7,512 nt of DNA from an uncultured Rubrobacteraceae bacterium (GCA_902805985.1 CADCUW010000111.1:1-7512); one strand, 5' to 3'. Numbered from the stretch's first letter, positions 1 through 5,641 are shown. The notes: a model not told the origin generated them from the letters alone. Translations and numbers: made by a program.

Positions 1-1
1 G

Positions 2-139
2 GCCCTGACGGCGCTTATGGCCGCGCTCCGCAGGTACGAGAGGTTCTCCTTGGCGTTGCTGCTTATCCCGTACTACCTGTGGGTGCTGTACGACCTCGTC
101 TGGACGTACGCGTTGTGGAGGTTCAACGGGGCGGCCTGA
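2..139 (+). CDS. C-terminal end of a probable TspO/MBR-family membrane protein (5'-truncated)
   Basis: The first codon boundary in frame is base 2 and the frame ends at TGA 137-139, so only 45 residues are visible. They form one hydrophobic helix with the pattern L-L-L-I-P-Y-Y-L-W-V followed by a ...Y-A-L-W-R-F-N tail. This resembles the last transmembrane helix of TspO/MBR (tryptophan-rich sensory) proteins, which usually read PYLxWV...LNxxIWxLN. Members of that family are five-helix membrane proteins that bind porphyrins and related ligands and have been linked to stress and tetrapyrrole handling. The diagnostic LN pair is replaced here by a V-W-T-Y stretch. With no N-terminal part to check, another small polytopic protein remains possible. 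The start lies outside the window. Confidence 0.55.
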   Translation, partial: ALTALMAALRRYERFSLALLLIPYYLWVLYDLVWTYALWRFNGAA

Positions 140-170
140 CCGATCGGACTTCCCGTTCTCGCGATAGGTG

Positions 171-211
171 GACTTCTTAGAACCCCCTCGGCCCGAAGGT
201 GGGTGAATAAG
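171..211 (+). repeat. Dispersed intergenic repeat, copy A (internally deleted)
   Basis: This stretch begins ACTTCTTAGAACCCCCTCGG, continues CCCGAAG, and then jumps to GGGTGAATAA. The same left and right parts occur in the copies at 2971-3039 and 6071-6285, but the ~27-base middle is missing here. It lies just past the stop of the TspO-like gene and in no coding frame I can support. Confidence 0.65.
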
Positions 212-245
212 AGCAAGAATAGAGAGGATCCCCGCCACCTGCTCT

Positions 246-261
246 AAAACCGGGGCGCCGG
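246..261 (-). terminator. Weak candidate intrinsic terminator for the 288-2799 gene group
   Basis: Read on the minus strand, about 27 bases past the TAA of the 111-aa gene, is CCGG-CGCC-CCGG followed at once by TTTT (249-246). The GC stem and T-run have the right order, but the stem is only four base pairs and the T-run is short. This is a tentative call. Confidence 0.28.
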
Positions 262-287
262 CTTCGGCAGGGTACAACGTAACTACC

Positions 288-623
288 TTATTCCTGCTGC
301 GCACGCTGGTGGCGCGCCTCGCGCTGGGAGGCATCCGGCGGGTGGTGGTAATAGACGTTGCACTCACCCTTCCTCTCGACCCCCCACGTGCCCGTCCGTG
401 ACTCGGGTGCGGCGCTCACTACCTCGAACCCGCGCTTCTTCCCGCAGGCGACGATGGCGACAACACCGTTTCTCACCACCGGACCGTCGGAGGAAAGCCT
501 AGGTACCGGAGGGACCAGCTCGCTAGTTGCGGGGACCCACCATGGACCAAGGAGGAGCACGGCCACTCCCACCAGGATCGCCCCGATTGCCACCCCCACC
601 GCAAGCGTTGCTACCCTAACCAC
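288..623 (-). CDS. Small membrane-anchored hypothetical protein
   Basis: This encodes 111 residues that I do not recognise. The chosen start is GTG at 623, because GGAGAGGAG lies a few bases upstream on the minus strand. Residues about 4-26 are a continuous hydrophobic segment (V-A-T-L-A-V-G-V...L-L-L-G) after a short basic start, which fits a signal anchor or uncleaved signal. A short proline-rich linker follows. The presumably external part has exactly two cysteines, C60 and C88, which could form a disulphide in an oxidising environment. The C-terminus is charged (R, Q, E, H) and probably disordered. The gene lies 99 bases downstream of the 553-aa membrane-protein gene on the same strand and may be co-transcribed with it. 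An envelope role is likely, but the function is unknown. Confidence 0.6.
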   Translation of the reverse strand: MVRVATLAVGVAIGAILVGVAVLLLGPWWVPATSELVPPVPRLSSDGPVVRNGVVAIVACGKKRGFEVVSAAPESRTGTWGVERKGECNVYYHHPPDASQREARHQRAQQE

Positions 624-722
624 TCGATTCTCCTCTCCAGCTTCACTACAGTTCCAAGGGAGTCGAAACCCGATCCAGCGAAGGCGTGACGCTCTTGGCC
701 GTCTCCTTCTGGCCCACCTGGG

Positions 723-2384
723 TTACGGGTCGGGTTGCACGGGGATCTCGAAGTCGAAGACGAAGGGCTTGCCCGGAAAAGGCTCGGGGGGCAGCCTCTT
801 CTCTTCCAGCGGAACCACCGCCTCCTCCACGAGGGGGATCTCGAGACGGAAGCGGTGACCCTCGCCCGGCTCGAGCCCTTCCTCGGGCTCGAAGGCCACC
901 ATGTTTTGTAGGGGTCCTTCCACCATGTTGTCCGGTCCCTCGGAGGTCATCCCTGAGTTTTCGGCCATACGGAAGTCGGTGTCGCTCCTGTCCGTGAGGG
1001 CGACGACGTTGGTGCCCAGGCCGTACTCTTTGAGGTACTTCTCCTCACGAGGCGTGGGCCTCCCGTAGCCGAAGCCGAGGAGGGGCTGGAGCTCGGCGGG
1101 GTATCCGCCGACCCGCCGCTGGTCGTTGAGGTCCTCCACCTCGTAGCCCACGATAACGCGCCGCTCTTCGGCATACACCGACGCCAGGGTAACCCTCGCG
1201 CCGCCGGCGGTCTTCTCCATCCCGAGCCTCTGGCCCGCGACGTAGGCCTTTTCCCCAACGTTCTGGGCTTCGGGCTGCAGGCCCAGGTAGGCCCTGTAAA
1301 GGTCGTCGCGTGAAGCGTACGCCCACGCGCATAAGACCGCCCCGAGCAAAAAGGCCGTGAGAACCCACGCCCTGCCCGCGGGCCATCGCGCGGACCTCGC
1401 CGTCCCGCGAGCGGCGACTCTCGCCGCCGGGCCGCCCGACATCGCGAGGGGCTCGTCGGCATCTAGGTCCTTGAGCAAAACCAGGCCAAGTGACGCGATG
1501 CCGACGAACGGTAGGCTTTGGCCGAACACCATGACAATCCCCGCTATAACCGGGTTTCCGAGAACCGCTCCGAAATCGTAGTCCCGCAGCAGGTAGCACG
1601 GCACCGTGAACGCGAGCAGCGCCAACGGCAGGATGCGGAGGCGGGCCGGCAGCCGCTGCCGTGCCGCCGCTATCCCCAACAGTAGGAGCCCCAGGAACCA
1701 GCAGAGTATGGCCGTCGGGATAGTAAAGGAGCCCGCGTTCCACAGCCACTCGAAGGGAGCGAAAAGAGCCGACCCCGAGGCCAGCTGGTCGGCGATGGCG
1801 TACCCGCCGATCGACAGCCACAAGAAGGCGGCCGCCACCGAGGAGATCGCTCCCGCCCCGGCCAGCGGGCCCGGACGAGCCGCTCCGGAGCGCGCGACCA
1901 CCGCGCCGTAGAGGCCGAACAACCCCAGCGAGGAGAGCGAGAGGGCGCCGAGGAGCATCGAGAGCGTGAAGAGTTGCATGAGCGGGCCGGTTCCGTAAGA
2001 GTAGACCCCCGTCAGGATGCTGAGGGCCCCGAGGAGGGAGCCGATCAGCTGGAGGGTCAGCCCCATGATGCCGCCCAACAGCGCGCAGAGCGCCCCCCAC
2101 CTCGCCACCGTCCCGGGCGCCGCGGGCAGGTAGGCGTTCCTCCGGAACAAGGCGCCCCTCTCCTGCAGCGCGGTGAAGAGCAGGTCCGGCAGCGTGCGCG
2201 CCCAGAGCAACGTGACCCCCTTGGCGCCCCTGCTCAGCCGCTCTTCCCGGCAAAGGTCCCCAAAATAGCGGACCATCTCCCCCGCGTAGCGACGGCGCAC
2301 CTCTTCCGGGTACGCACGCATCAACGCCCGGTAGACCCGCTCGGATGCCCCAAAACCCCGATCATCCGCGGCGCCGGAGTCCAT
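723..2384 (-). CDS. PadR-linked polytopic membrane protein with C-terminal extracytoplasmic sensor-like domain
   Basis: This encodes 553 residues. Residues about 14-80 are a cytoplasmic prefix with the pattern V-Y-R-A-L-M-R-A-Y-P-E-E...R-Y-A-G-E-M, a module common at the N-terminus of membrane proteins encoded beside PadR regulators. There are about seven hydrophobic segments, near residues 97-120, 132-160, 178-198, 220-240, 250-265, 279-304 and 338-356. The last ~195 residues are soluble and probably extracytoplasmic. They contain G-A-R-V-T-L (395-400) and Y-A-E-E-R-R-V-I-V-G (404-413), and end in an F-x-F-x-I-P-V beta-strand-like tail. This resembles the ectodomain of DUF4179-type anti-sigma-like proteins. 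The ATG at 2384 is one base after the padR stop and has GGGGAGG upstream, so translation is probably coupled to padR. No ATPase or enzymatic motif is visible. I infer a membrane sensor or effector controlled by PadR; the exact function is unknown. Confidence 0.72.
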   Translation of the reverse strand: MDSGAADDRGFGASERVYRALMRAYPEEVRRRYAGEMVRYFGDLCREERLSRGAKGVTLLWARTLPDLLFTALQERGALFRRNAYLPAAPGTVARWGALCALLGGIMGLTLQLIGSLLGALSILTGVYSYGTGPLMQLFTLSMLLGALSLSSLGLFGLYGAVVARSGAARPGPLAGAGAISSVAAAFLWLSIGGYAIADQLASGSALFAPFEWLWNAGSFTIPTAILCWFLGLLLLGIAAARQRLPARLRILPLALLAFTVPCYLLRDYDFGAVLGNPVIAGIVMVFGQSLPFVGIASLGLVLLKDLDADEPLAMSGGPAARVAARGTARSARWPAGRAWVLTAFLLGAVLCAWAYASRDDLYRAYLGLQPEAQNVGEKAYVAGQRLGMEKTAGGARVTLASVYAEERRVIVGYEVEDLNDQRRVGGYPAELQPLLGFGYGRPTPREEKYLKEYGLGTNVVALTDRSDTDFRMAENSGMTSEGPDNMVEGPLQNMVAFEPEEGLEPGEGHRFRLEIPLVEEAVVPLEEKRLPPEPFPGKPFVFDFEIPVQPDP

Positions 2385-2385
2385 C

Positions 2386-2799
2386 TCAAGCCTCCCCGGG
2401 GGACGAAGCGCCCCGCTGCGGCGGGAAGTAGCCCTTCGCCTGCGCCGTCCTCACCACTCCCTCAAGCCTTCCGAGCTCCGCCGCTAGCACCCGCTCGCCA
2501 AAGCCCGTGAGCCGGTAGTAGCGGCGCCTCCCCGCGTCGTAGCCGCCGCGCCCGTCGTCGGGTTCCTCCTCGTCGGGCCCTTCGGACTCCTCGACGAGCC
2601 CGCCGTCCACCATGCGCTTGAGAGAGCCATACAAAGTGCCCGGCCCCAGGCGCATCTTCCCCCCGGTACGCTCCCTCACCTCGACCCCGATCCCATAACC
2701 GTGGCGTTCCTCGTCGGCCAGGGCCAACAGGATGTTGAGCGTCACCGGCGTTAGGGGCAACAGCCCCTCCGGATCGCCTCCTGTGTGCTTTTGGCCCAA
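2386..2799 (-). CDS. PadR-family transcriptional regulator
   Basis: This encodes 137 residues, a small PadR-type (PadR-s1-like) winged-helix repressor. The family signature is clear. It includes L-T-P-V-T-L-N-I-L-L-A-L (16-27), H-G-Y-G-I (33-37), G-P-G-T-L-Y-G-S-L-K-R-M (52-63), G-L-V-E (67-70), and R-R-Y-Y-R-L-T-x-x-G (92-101) in the wing, followed by an amphipathic helix for dimerisation. A Glu/Asp-rich insert (73-83) sits before the wing. The start is TTG at 2799: GGAGG lies five bases upstream and no ATG precedes the conserved helix. PadR proteins usually repress their own operon and a neighbouring effector gene until a ligand or stress releases them. The gene immediately downstream encodes a membrane protein, a very common PadR arrangement. 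The ligand cannot be told from sequence. Confidence 0.9.
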   Translation of the reverse strand: MGQKHTGGDPEGLLPLTPVTLNILLALADEERHGYGIGVEVRERTGGKMRLGPGTLYGSLKRMVDGGLVEESEGPDEEEPDDGRGGYDAGRRRYYRLTGFGERVLAAELGRLEGVVRTAQAKGYFPPQRGASSPGEA

Positions 2800-2826
2800 T
2801 CCGTCCTCCGATGCGCTCGAGCCGAT

Positions 2827-2858
2827 TTTGTACGCGATGCATCCGTTTTCGATGCATC
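2827..2858 (-). promoter_or_regulatory. Candidate padR promoter with twin-palindrome operator
   Basis: Two copies of the 8-bp perfect palindrome GATGCATC lie at 2836-2843 and 2851-2858, separated by 7 bases, so they repeat every 15 bp and form a larger inverted repeat. On the minus strand a possible -10, TACAAA (2832-2827), follows directly, which puts transcription start near 2820 and about 20 bases before the TTG start. The -35 hexamer at the right distance is poor and overlaps the outer palindrome. A repressor bound here would block the promoter, so PadR autoregulation is a reasonable inference. Binding is not shown. Confidence 0.42.
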
Positions 2859-2970
2859 ATCGAGAGGACGTTACTCCCCTACGGGACGCTTGTCAAGGAC
2901 GGCACAAGTACTATGCGCATCGCACGAACGGCCGATCTTTGCTGTTACGTAGGCGTATTACACGCGGGCG

Positions 2971-3039
2971 GCGAACTTCTTAGAATCCCTCGGCCCGAAG
3001 TTTGGGGAACGACCCTTCCACACACTCGGGTGAATAGCC
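2971..3039 (+). repeat. Dispersed intergenic repeat, copy B (uninterrupted)
   Basis: This 69-bp unit runs from GCGAACTTCTTAGAATCCC to CACTCGGGTGAATAGCC. Near its left end AACTTC (2974-2979) and GAAGTT (2997-3002) are complementary and could form a hairpin. It is the reference for the empty-site version of the copy at 6071-6285, and it also matches both ends of the shorter copy at 171-211. It lies in the 335-base gap between the padR start and the broken sigma gene. Apart from this repeat and the padR promoter region I see nothing convincing in that gap. Confidence 0.75.
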
Positions 3040-3134
3040 ATCAAGATCGGCTTACTGGGCGGGGAGCAAGGCCGGATGCGTGTCAGACGAGGTTGGTGGT
3101 GTCCCGTGGGGCGGGAGCGGCCGCTCGGCGGCGC

Positions 3135-3743
3135 TTATGCCGTCGCCGTCAACCGTTCGAGCTCGCGGTGATCGCCGAGCTTCTTGAGGCCGAGGCGCAT
3201 CCTGCCTTTCACGGTGCCGAGCGGCAGGCCAAGGCGCCGCGCGATCTCCTGGTGGGTGCGGTCCTACAGGTGGGCGAGCGTTATGACCTCGCGCTGTTCG
3301 GGGGGCAGGGTGCCGAGGGCCTCGCCCACCCGCTCGCTCCTATAGCGCTGCCATACCTCTGCGAAGGCCTCGCTGGGCTGGGACGTGGGCGCGGACTGCT
3401 CGAGGCGGTCTTGCTTCCTGCGGAGGCTGGCGAGCGAGCGGAGCTGGTCGATGCCGCGGTTGCGGACGATGGAGAGGACCCAGTTCCGCACGCTGCCACG
3501 TCCGGGCCTGTAGCCGCCCGCCGAGCGCCACACCTTGAGGAAGGCATCCTGCGTGAGATCCTCGGCGGCCTGCCGCTCGTTCATCTAGCGGTATGCCATT
3601 ACGTAGGCGGCGCGGGAGTGGCGGTCGTAGAGGGCGGCGAAGGCGCGCGCGTCGCCCGCCCCGACCAGCGAGATCAACTCCTCATCGGCGAGGCGTGCGT
3701 AGCGCCCCCCCTTGACCGCGGCGGCTCGCGTTTTGCTGAGCAG
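3135..3743 (-). pseudogene. ECF-type sigma-70 factor gene interrupted by two in-frame amber codons
   Basis: Read from 3743 to the TAA at 3135-3137 this is 202 codons, a normal ECF sigma length, with no frameshift. It shows region 2 (A-L-Y-D-R-H-S-R-A-A-Y, then N-E-R-Q-A-A-E-D-L-T-Q-D-A-F-L-K-V-W-R) and region 4 (L-P-P-E-Q-R-E-V-I-T-L, then T-H-Q-E-I-A-R-R-L-G and L-G-T-V-K-G-R-M-R-L-G-L-K-K-L). TAG codons replace codon 53 (3585-3587), inside region 2, and codon 160 (3264-3266), in the turn before the region 4 recognition helix. By comparison with typical family members the first position is usually a hydrophobic residue and the second usually Glu or similar. The best ribosome site, AAGGAGG (3755-3749), points to a CTG codon at 3743, so the start codon may also be degraded. 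The alternative GTG at 3857 has no Shine-Dalgarno and lies upstream of the riboswitch. No anti-sigma gene follows. A recent pseudogene is the simplest reading; TAG read-through is the alternative. Confidence 0.82.
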
Positions 3744-3748
3744 CGACT

Positions 3749-3755
3749 CCTCCTT
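3749..3755 (-). promoter_or_regulatory. Strong Shine-Dalgarno that points to a CTG start for the broken sigma gene
   Basis: AAGGAGG on the minus strand is followed after five bases by CTG (3743-3741), then Leu-Ser-Lys and the sigma reading frame. It begins two bases after the closing 3' strand of the riboswitch P1 stem, so an aptamer switch could govern ribosome access. A CTG initiator is rare; an original ATG, GTG or TTG may have mutated. Confidence 0.55.
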
Positions 3756-3757
3756 AG

Positions 3758-3841
3758 ACGGCCCGGCCGCCCCTCCGCCTGGGAGGGGCCCGTGGGCTTT
3801 GCGCCCCCGCCTCGCAACGGGTTTGCCTTTTTCGGGGCCGT
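3758..3841 (-). ncRNA. Cyclic-di-GMP-I (GEMM-I) riboswitch aptamer in the sigma-gene leader
   Basis: On the minus strand the conserved GEMM core is present in order. GGCAAACC (3827-3820) comes first. Next is a stem CCCGTT/GGCGGG closed by the GNRA tetraloop GCGA (3815-3812). Then come GGGCGCAAAGCC (3806-3795) and ACGGG (3793-3789). A second hairpin, CCCCTCC/GGAGGGG with a 5-base loop, spans 3788-3770. It is followed by CGGCCGGGCCGT (3769-3758), which fits the family's ...GCCGGGTTACC end with compensating changes. ACGGCC (3841-3836) pairs with GGCCGT (3763-3758) to close P1. The family senses cyclic dinucleotides. Two oddities: the tetraloop-receptor CTAA expected at the start of the second hairpin is absent, and the base before GGCAAA is A, a region where some relatives change specificity toward cGAMP. 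The downstream gene is broken, so the aptamer may be an orphan. Confidence 0.8.
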
Positions 3842-3845
3842 GCCG

Positions 3846-3872
3846 AATATACCCCACGCCGGATGCTTCAAA
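3846..3872 (-). promoter_or_regulatory. Candidate promoter for the riboswitch/sigma transcript
   Basis: TATATT (3851-3846) is a good -10 on the minus strand and stands out in GC-rich surroundings. It would place transcription start near 3841-3839, exactly where the P1 stem of the aptamer opens. TTTGAA (3872-3867) is a possible -35, but the spacing is 15 bases, shorter than ideal. The agreement between promoter position and aptamer 5' end supports both calls. Confidence 0.5.
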
Positions 3873-3892
3873 CCGTGGGCACGGTTGCTCCC

Positions 3893-3918
3893 GCGGGAGG
3901 CGCCTGCGGGAGGCGCCC
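3893..3918. repeat. Two tandem 13-bp units between kinase and sigma genes
   Basis: GCGGGAGGCGCCT (3893-3905) is followed directly by GCGGGAGGCGCCC (3906-3918). An overlapping palindrome, CTCCCGCGGGAG, lies at 3888-3899. The block is 45-70 bases past the kinase stop and could form strong GC structure in its 3' untranslated RNA, but there is no T-run, so I do not call a terminator. Confidence 0.5.
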
Positions 3919-3962
3919 GAGGTCCCGCGCCTCGCCCACCTCCACAGACCCGAGTACTGGGC

Positions 3963-5606
3963 CTAGTACGAGCCTCCCGTGGAGTATTGGTCGGACGGGG
4001 ATTCGGAGGAAGACGGTGATCCCGAGGGAACCCGGGGCTCCGACGGCCCGGGCGAGGCCGGAGCCGGCGAGGACGGTGCGGGGGGCGCCGCGGGGGGCGC
4101 CGTGGGATCGGGAGATGCCGGCTCGGGGGAGGAGGGAACCGGCGAAGCGGGTGCAGGCGGGGCGGGCTCGGCGGAGGCGGATGCGGCGGCGTCCGCGTTC
4201 GGTGGCGTGCCCCCGTAATCTCTGGGGTTCGGGGGATCGCCGGGGCCGCCCGGGTCGTCTCCTTCGGCGCGGTTTGCCGGTCGGTCGCCTGGGGTGGGAT
4301 CCGGGGCCGAGCCTCGTTGACCGTCGGGCCCGGGTCCCGAGCTGATCGCGAGCAGCACCCTGGAGCCCTCCTCCACCTTCTTGCCGGCGGGAACCGACTG
4401 TTCGAGCACCTGACCGGCGTCCTCCTCGTCGCTCTTCCGGTTGCGGACGGCCGTCCCCAACCCGGCCTCCTCGAGGCGCCTTCGCGCCGCTTGCTCGTCG
4501 AGGTCTTCGACGCCGAGTACCTGCACCTTCTCGACAGGCACCCGGTCGGGCACGCCTTCGAGAGCGCCCACGATCTCTCCCGGGGTCGGAGCGCCGAGGA
4601 GCCCCCAGGCAAGGCCGCCAGACAGGGTCAGGAGCGCCAGGGCCGCCACGTAACGGGCCAACCTGCGACGGCGGCGGCGTCTGTGCCGGCTCCCTCCGGC
4701 CGGAGCGGGCAGGAGCGGCTCGGTGCGCGTCTCGTTCGTCGTCCCGCCCGCCGTCACGCCCGCCGAGGCGCCTGACGGAGCGCCGCCGGCGGCGAGGCGA
4801 TCCAGCTCCGCGATGAGCGCCGCCGCGCTCGCGTACCGGGCCGCGGGGTCCTTCGCCAGTAGCTTGAGGACGACGGCGTTCAGCCCTTCGGGGACCTCGC
4901 CCCTGATCTCTTTAGGAGGACGCGGCGGCTCGTTCACCTGCTTCATGGAGACGGCCACGGGCGTGTCGGCCTCGAAGGGCGCCTCGCCGGTGAGCATCTC
5001 GTAGAGGACCACGCCCAGGGAGTAGAGGTCGCTCGTGGGCCCCACGACCTCGCCCATGGCCTGCTCTGGGGACATGTACCTGGCGGTGCCAAGGACGGTG
5101 CTCGTCCCGGAGATCACGTCCGCCGCGGCGGCCCGCGCTATGCCGAAGTCGGCCACCTTCGCGTCGCCCGAAGCGCTCACGAGCACGTTCTGCGGCTTCA
5201 CGTCCCTGTGGATCACCCCCCGCTCGTGCGCGGCACCCAAAGCGCCGGCGATCTGGACGGCCACGGCCGAGGCCGTGGCGGGGGGCAGGGGCCCGTCCCG
5301 ATCGATGCGATCCTTCAGCGTCCCGCCGGGGACGTACTCCATGGCCATGTAGTAGGAGCCGTCTTCGGCTTCGCCCCGGTCGTAGACGGAGACTATGTTC
5401 GGGTGGGAGAGCGAGGCGACGTTCAAGGCCTCGCGCCGGAACCGCTCGACGAACTCCTCGTTCTCGGCGTACTGCCCGCGGAGGACCTTCAGGGCCACGT
5501 CCCTCTCGAGGACCCGGTCGCGGGCCAGGAAAACCTCGCCCATGCCCCCCCCGCCCAGAGGCCGCGAGACGACGTAGCGATCGTTTATGGTGGTGGTCGG
5601 CTGCAT
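3963..5606 (-). CDS. PknB-like Ser/Thr protein kinase with one PASTA-like domain and a Pro/Ala/Ser-rich tail
   Basis: This encodes 547 residues. The kinase domain spans about residues 9-270. It has a glycine-rich loop L-G-G-G-G-M-G-E-V (17-25), V-A-L-K with K40, a candidate helix-C glutamate E59, H-R-D-V-K-P-Q-N with D135 and N140, D-F-G (153-155), an activation loop with T168, T170 and T174, S-P-E (179-181) in place of A-P-E, and D193 in S-D-L-Y-S-L-G. All catalytic residues are present. A juxtamembrane linker leads to a run of arginines (309-315) and one transmembrane helix (about 317-338), which gives an inside-kinase, outside-sensor topology. Residues about 360-424 look like a single PASTA domain (V-x-V-L-G-V...A...L-E-x-A-G-L-G...V-L-E-Q-S-V-P-A-G), a fold that binds peptidoglycan or lipid II. 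Related kinases usually carry several. The last ~120 residues are low-complexity Pro/Ala/Ser, probably spanning the wall. The start is ATG 5606. It likely phosphorylates cell-wall and division proteins. Confidence 0.93.
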   Translation of the reverse strand: MQPTTTINDRYVVSRPLGGGGMGEVFLARDRVLERDVALKVLRGQYAENEEFVERFRREALNVASLSHPNIVSVYDRGEAEDGSYYMAMEYVPGGTLKDRIDRDGPLPPATASAVAVQIAGALGAAHERGVIHRDVKPQNVLVSASGDAKVADFGIARAAAADVISGTSTVLGTARYMSPEQAMGEVVGPTSDLYSLGVVLYEMLTGEAPFEADTPVAVSMKQVNEPPRPPKEIRGEVPEGLNAVVLKLLAKDPAARYASAAALIAELDRLAAGGAPSGASAGVTAGGTTNETRTEPLLPAPAGGSRHRRRRRRRLARYVAALALLTLSGGLAWGLLGAPTPGEIVGALEGVPDRVPVEKVQVLGVEDLDEQAARRRLEEAGLGTAVRNRKSDEEDAGQVLEQSVPAGKKVEEGSRVLLAISSGPGPDGQRGSAPDPTPGDRPANRAEGDDPGGPGDPPNPRDYGGTPPNADAAASASAEPAPPAPASPVPSSPEPASPDPTAPPAAPPAPSSPAPASPGPSEPRVPSGSPSSSESPSDQYSTGGSY

Positions 5607-5612
5607 CGTGTC

Positions 5613-5641
5613 TTTGTATACCCGTACGAGACCATCGGCAA
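5613..5641 (-). promoter_or_regulatory. Candidate promoter giving a leaderless kinase mRNA
   Basis: On the minus strand TTGCCG (5641-5636) and TACAAA (5618-5613) are separated by 17 bases. The expected start point, seven bases past the -10, is 5606, the A of the kinase ATG. No Shine-Dalgarno precedes that ATG. Leaderless mRNAs are common in actinobacteria, so the absence of a ribosome site is not a reason to move the start. Confidence 0.45.

Noticed and set aside
1045..2253. Open frame of about 400 codons on the - strand inside the membrane-protein gene
   Set aside because: It is out of frame with the 553-aa protein, which has membrane helices, a ribosome site and coupling to padR; the alternative is Pro/Gly/Arg-rich without any domain.
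3115..3126. 12-bp palindrome GAGCGGCCGCTC downstream of the broken sigma gene
   Set aside because: It has no loop and no T-run on the minus strand, so it does not qualify as an intrinsic terminator. Palindromes of this kind arise by chance in GC-rich DNA.
3744..3857. Sigma gene starting at GTG 3857
   Set aside because: No Shine-Dalgarno precedes it, it falls upstream of the likely transcription start, and its first ~38 codons are the riboswitch structure rather than protein-like sequence.
2811..4019. Open frame of about 400 codons on the + strand
   Set aside because: It lies antisense to the sigma gene, riboswitch and padR leader, has no recognisable domain and low-quality arginine/alanine-rich composition. 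It is a GC-driven shadow frame.
3674..4612. Open frame of about 310 codons on the - strand overlapping the kinase tail
   Set aside because: It is an Arg/Pro-rich frame-shifted reading of the kinase's low-complexity tail, with no motif or start signal.
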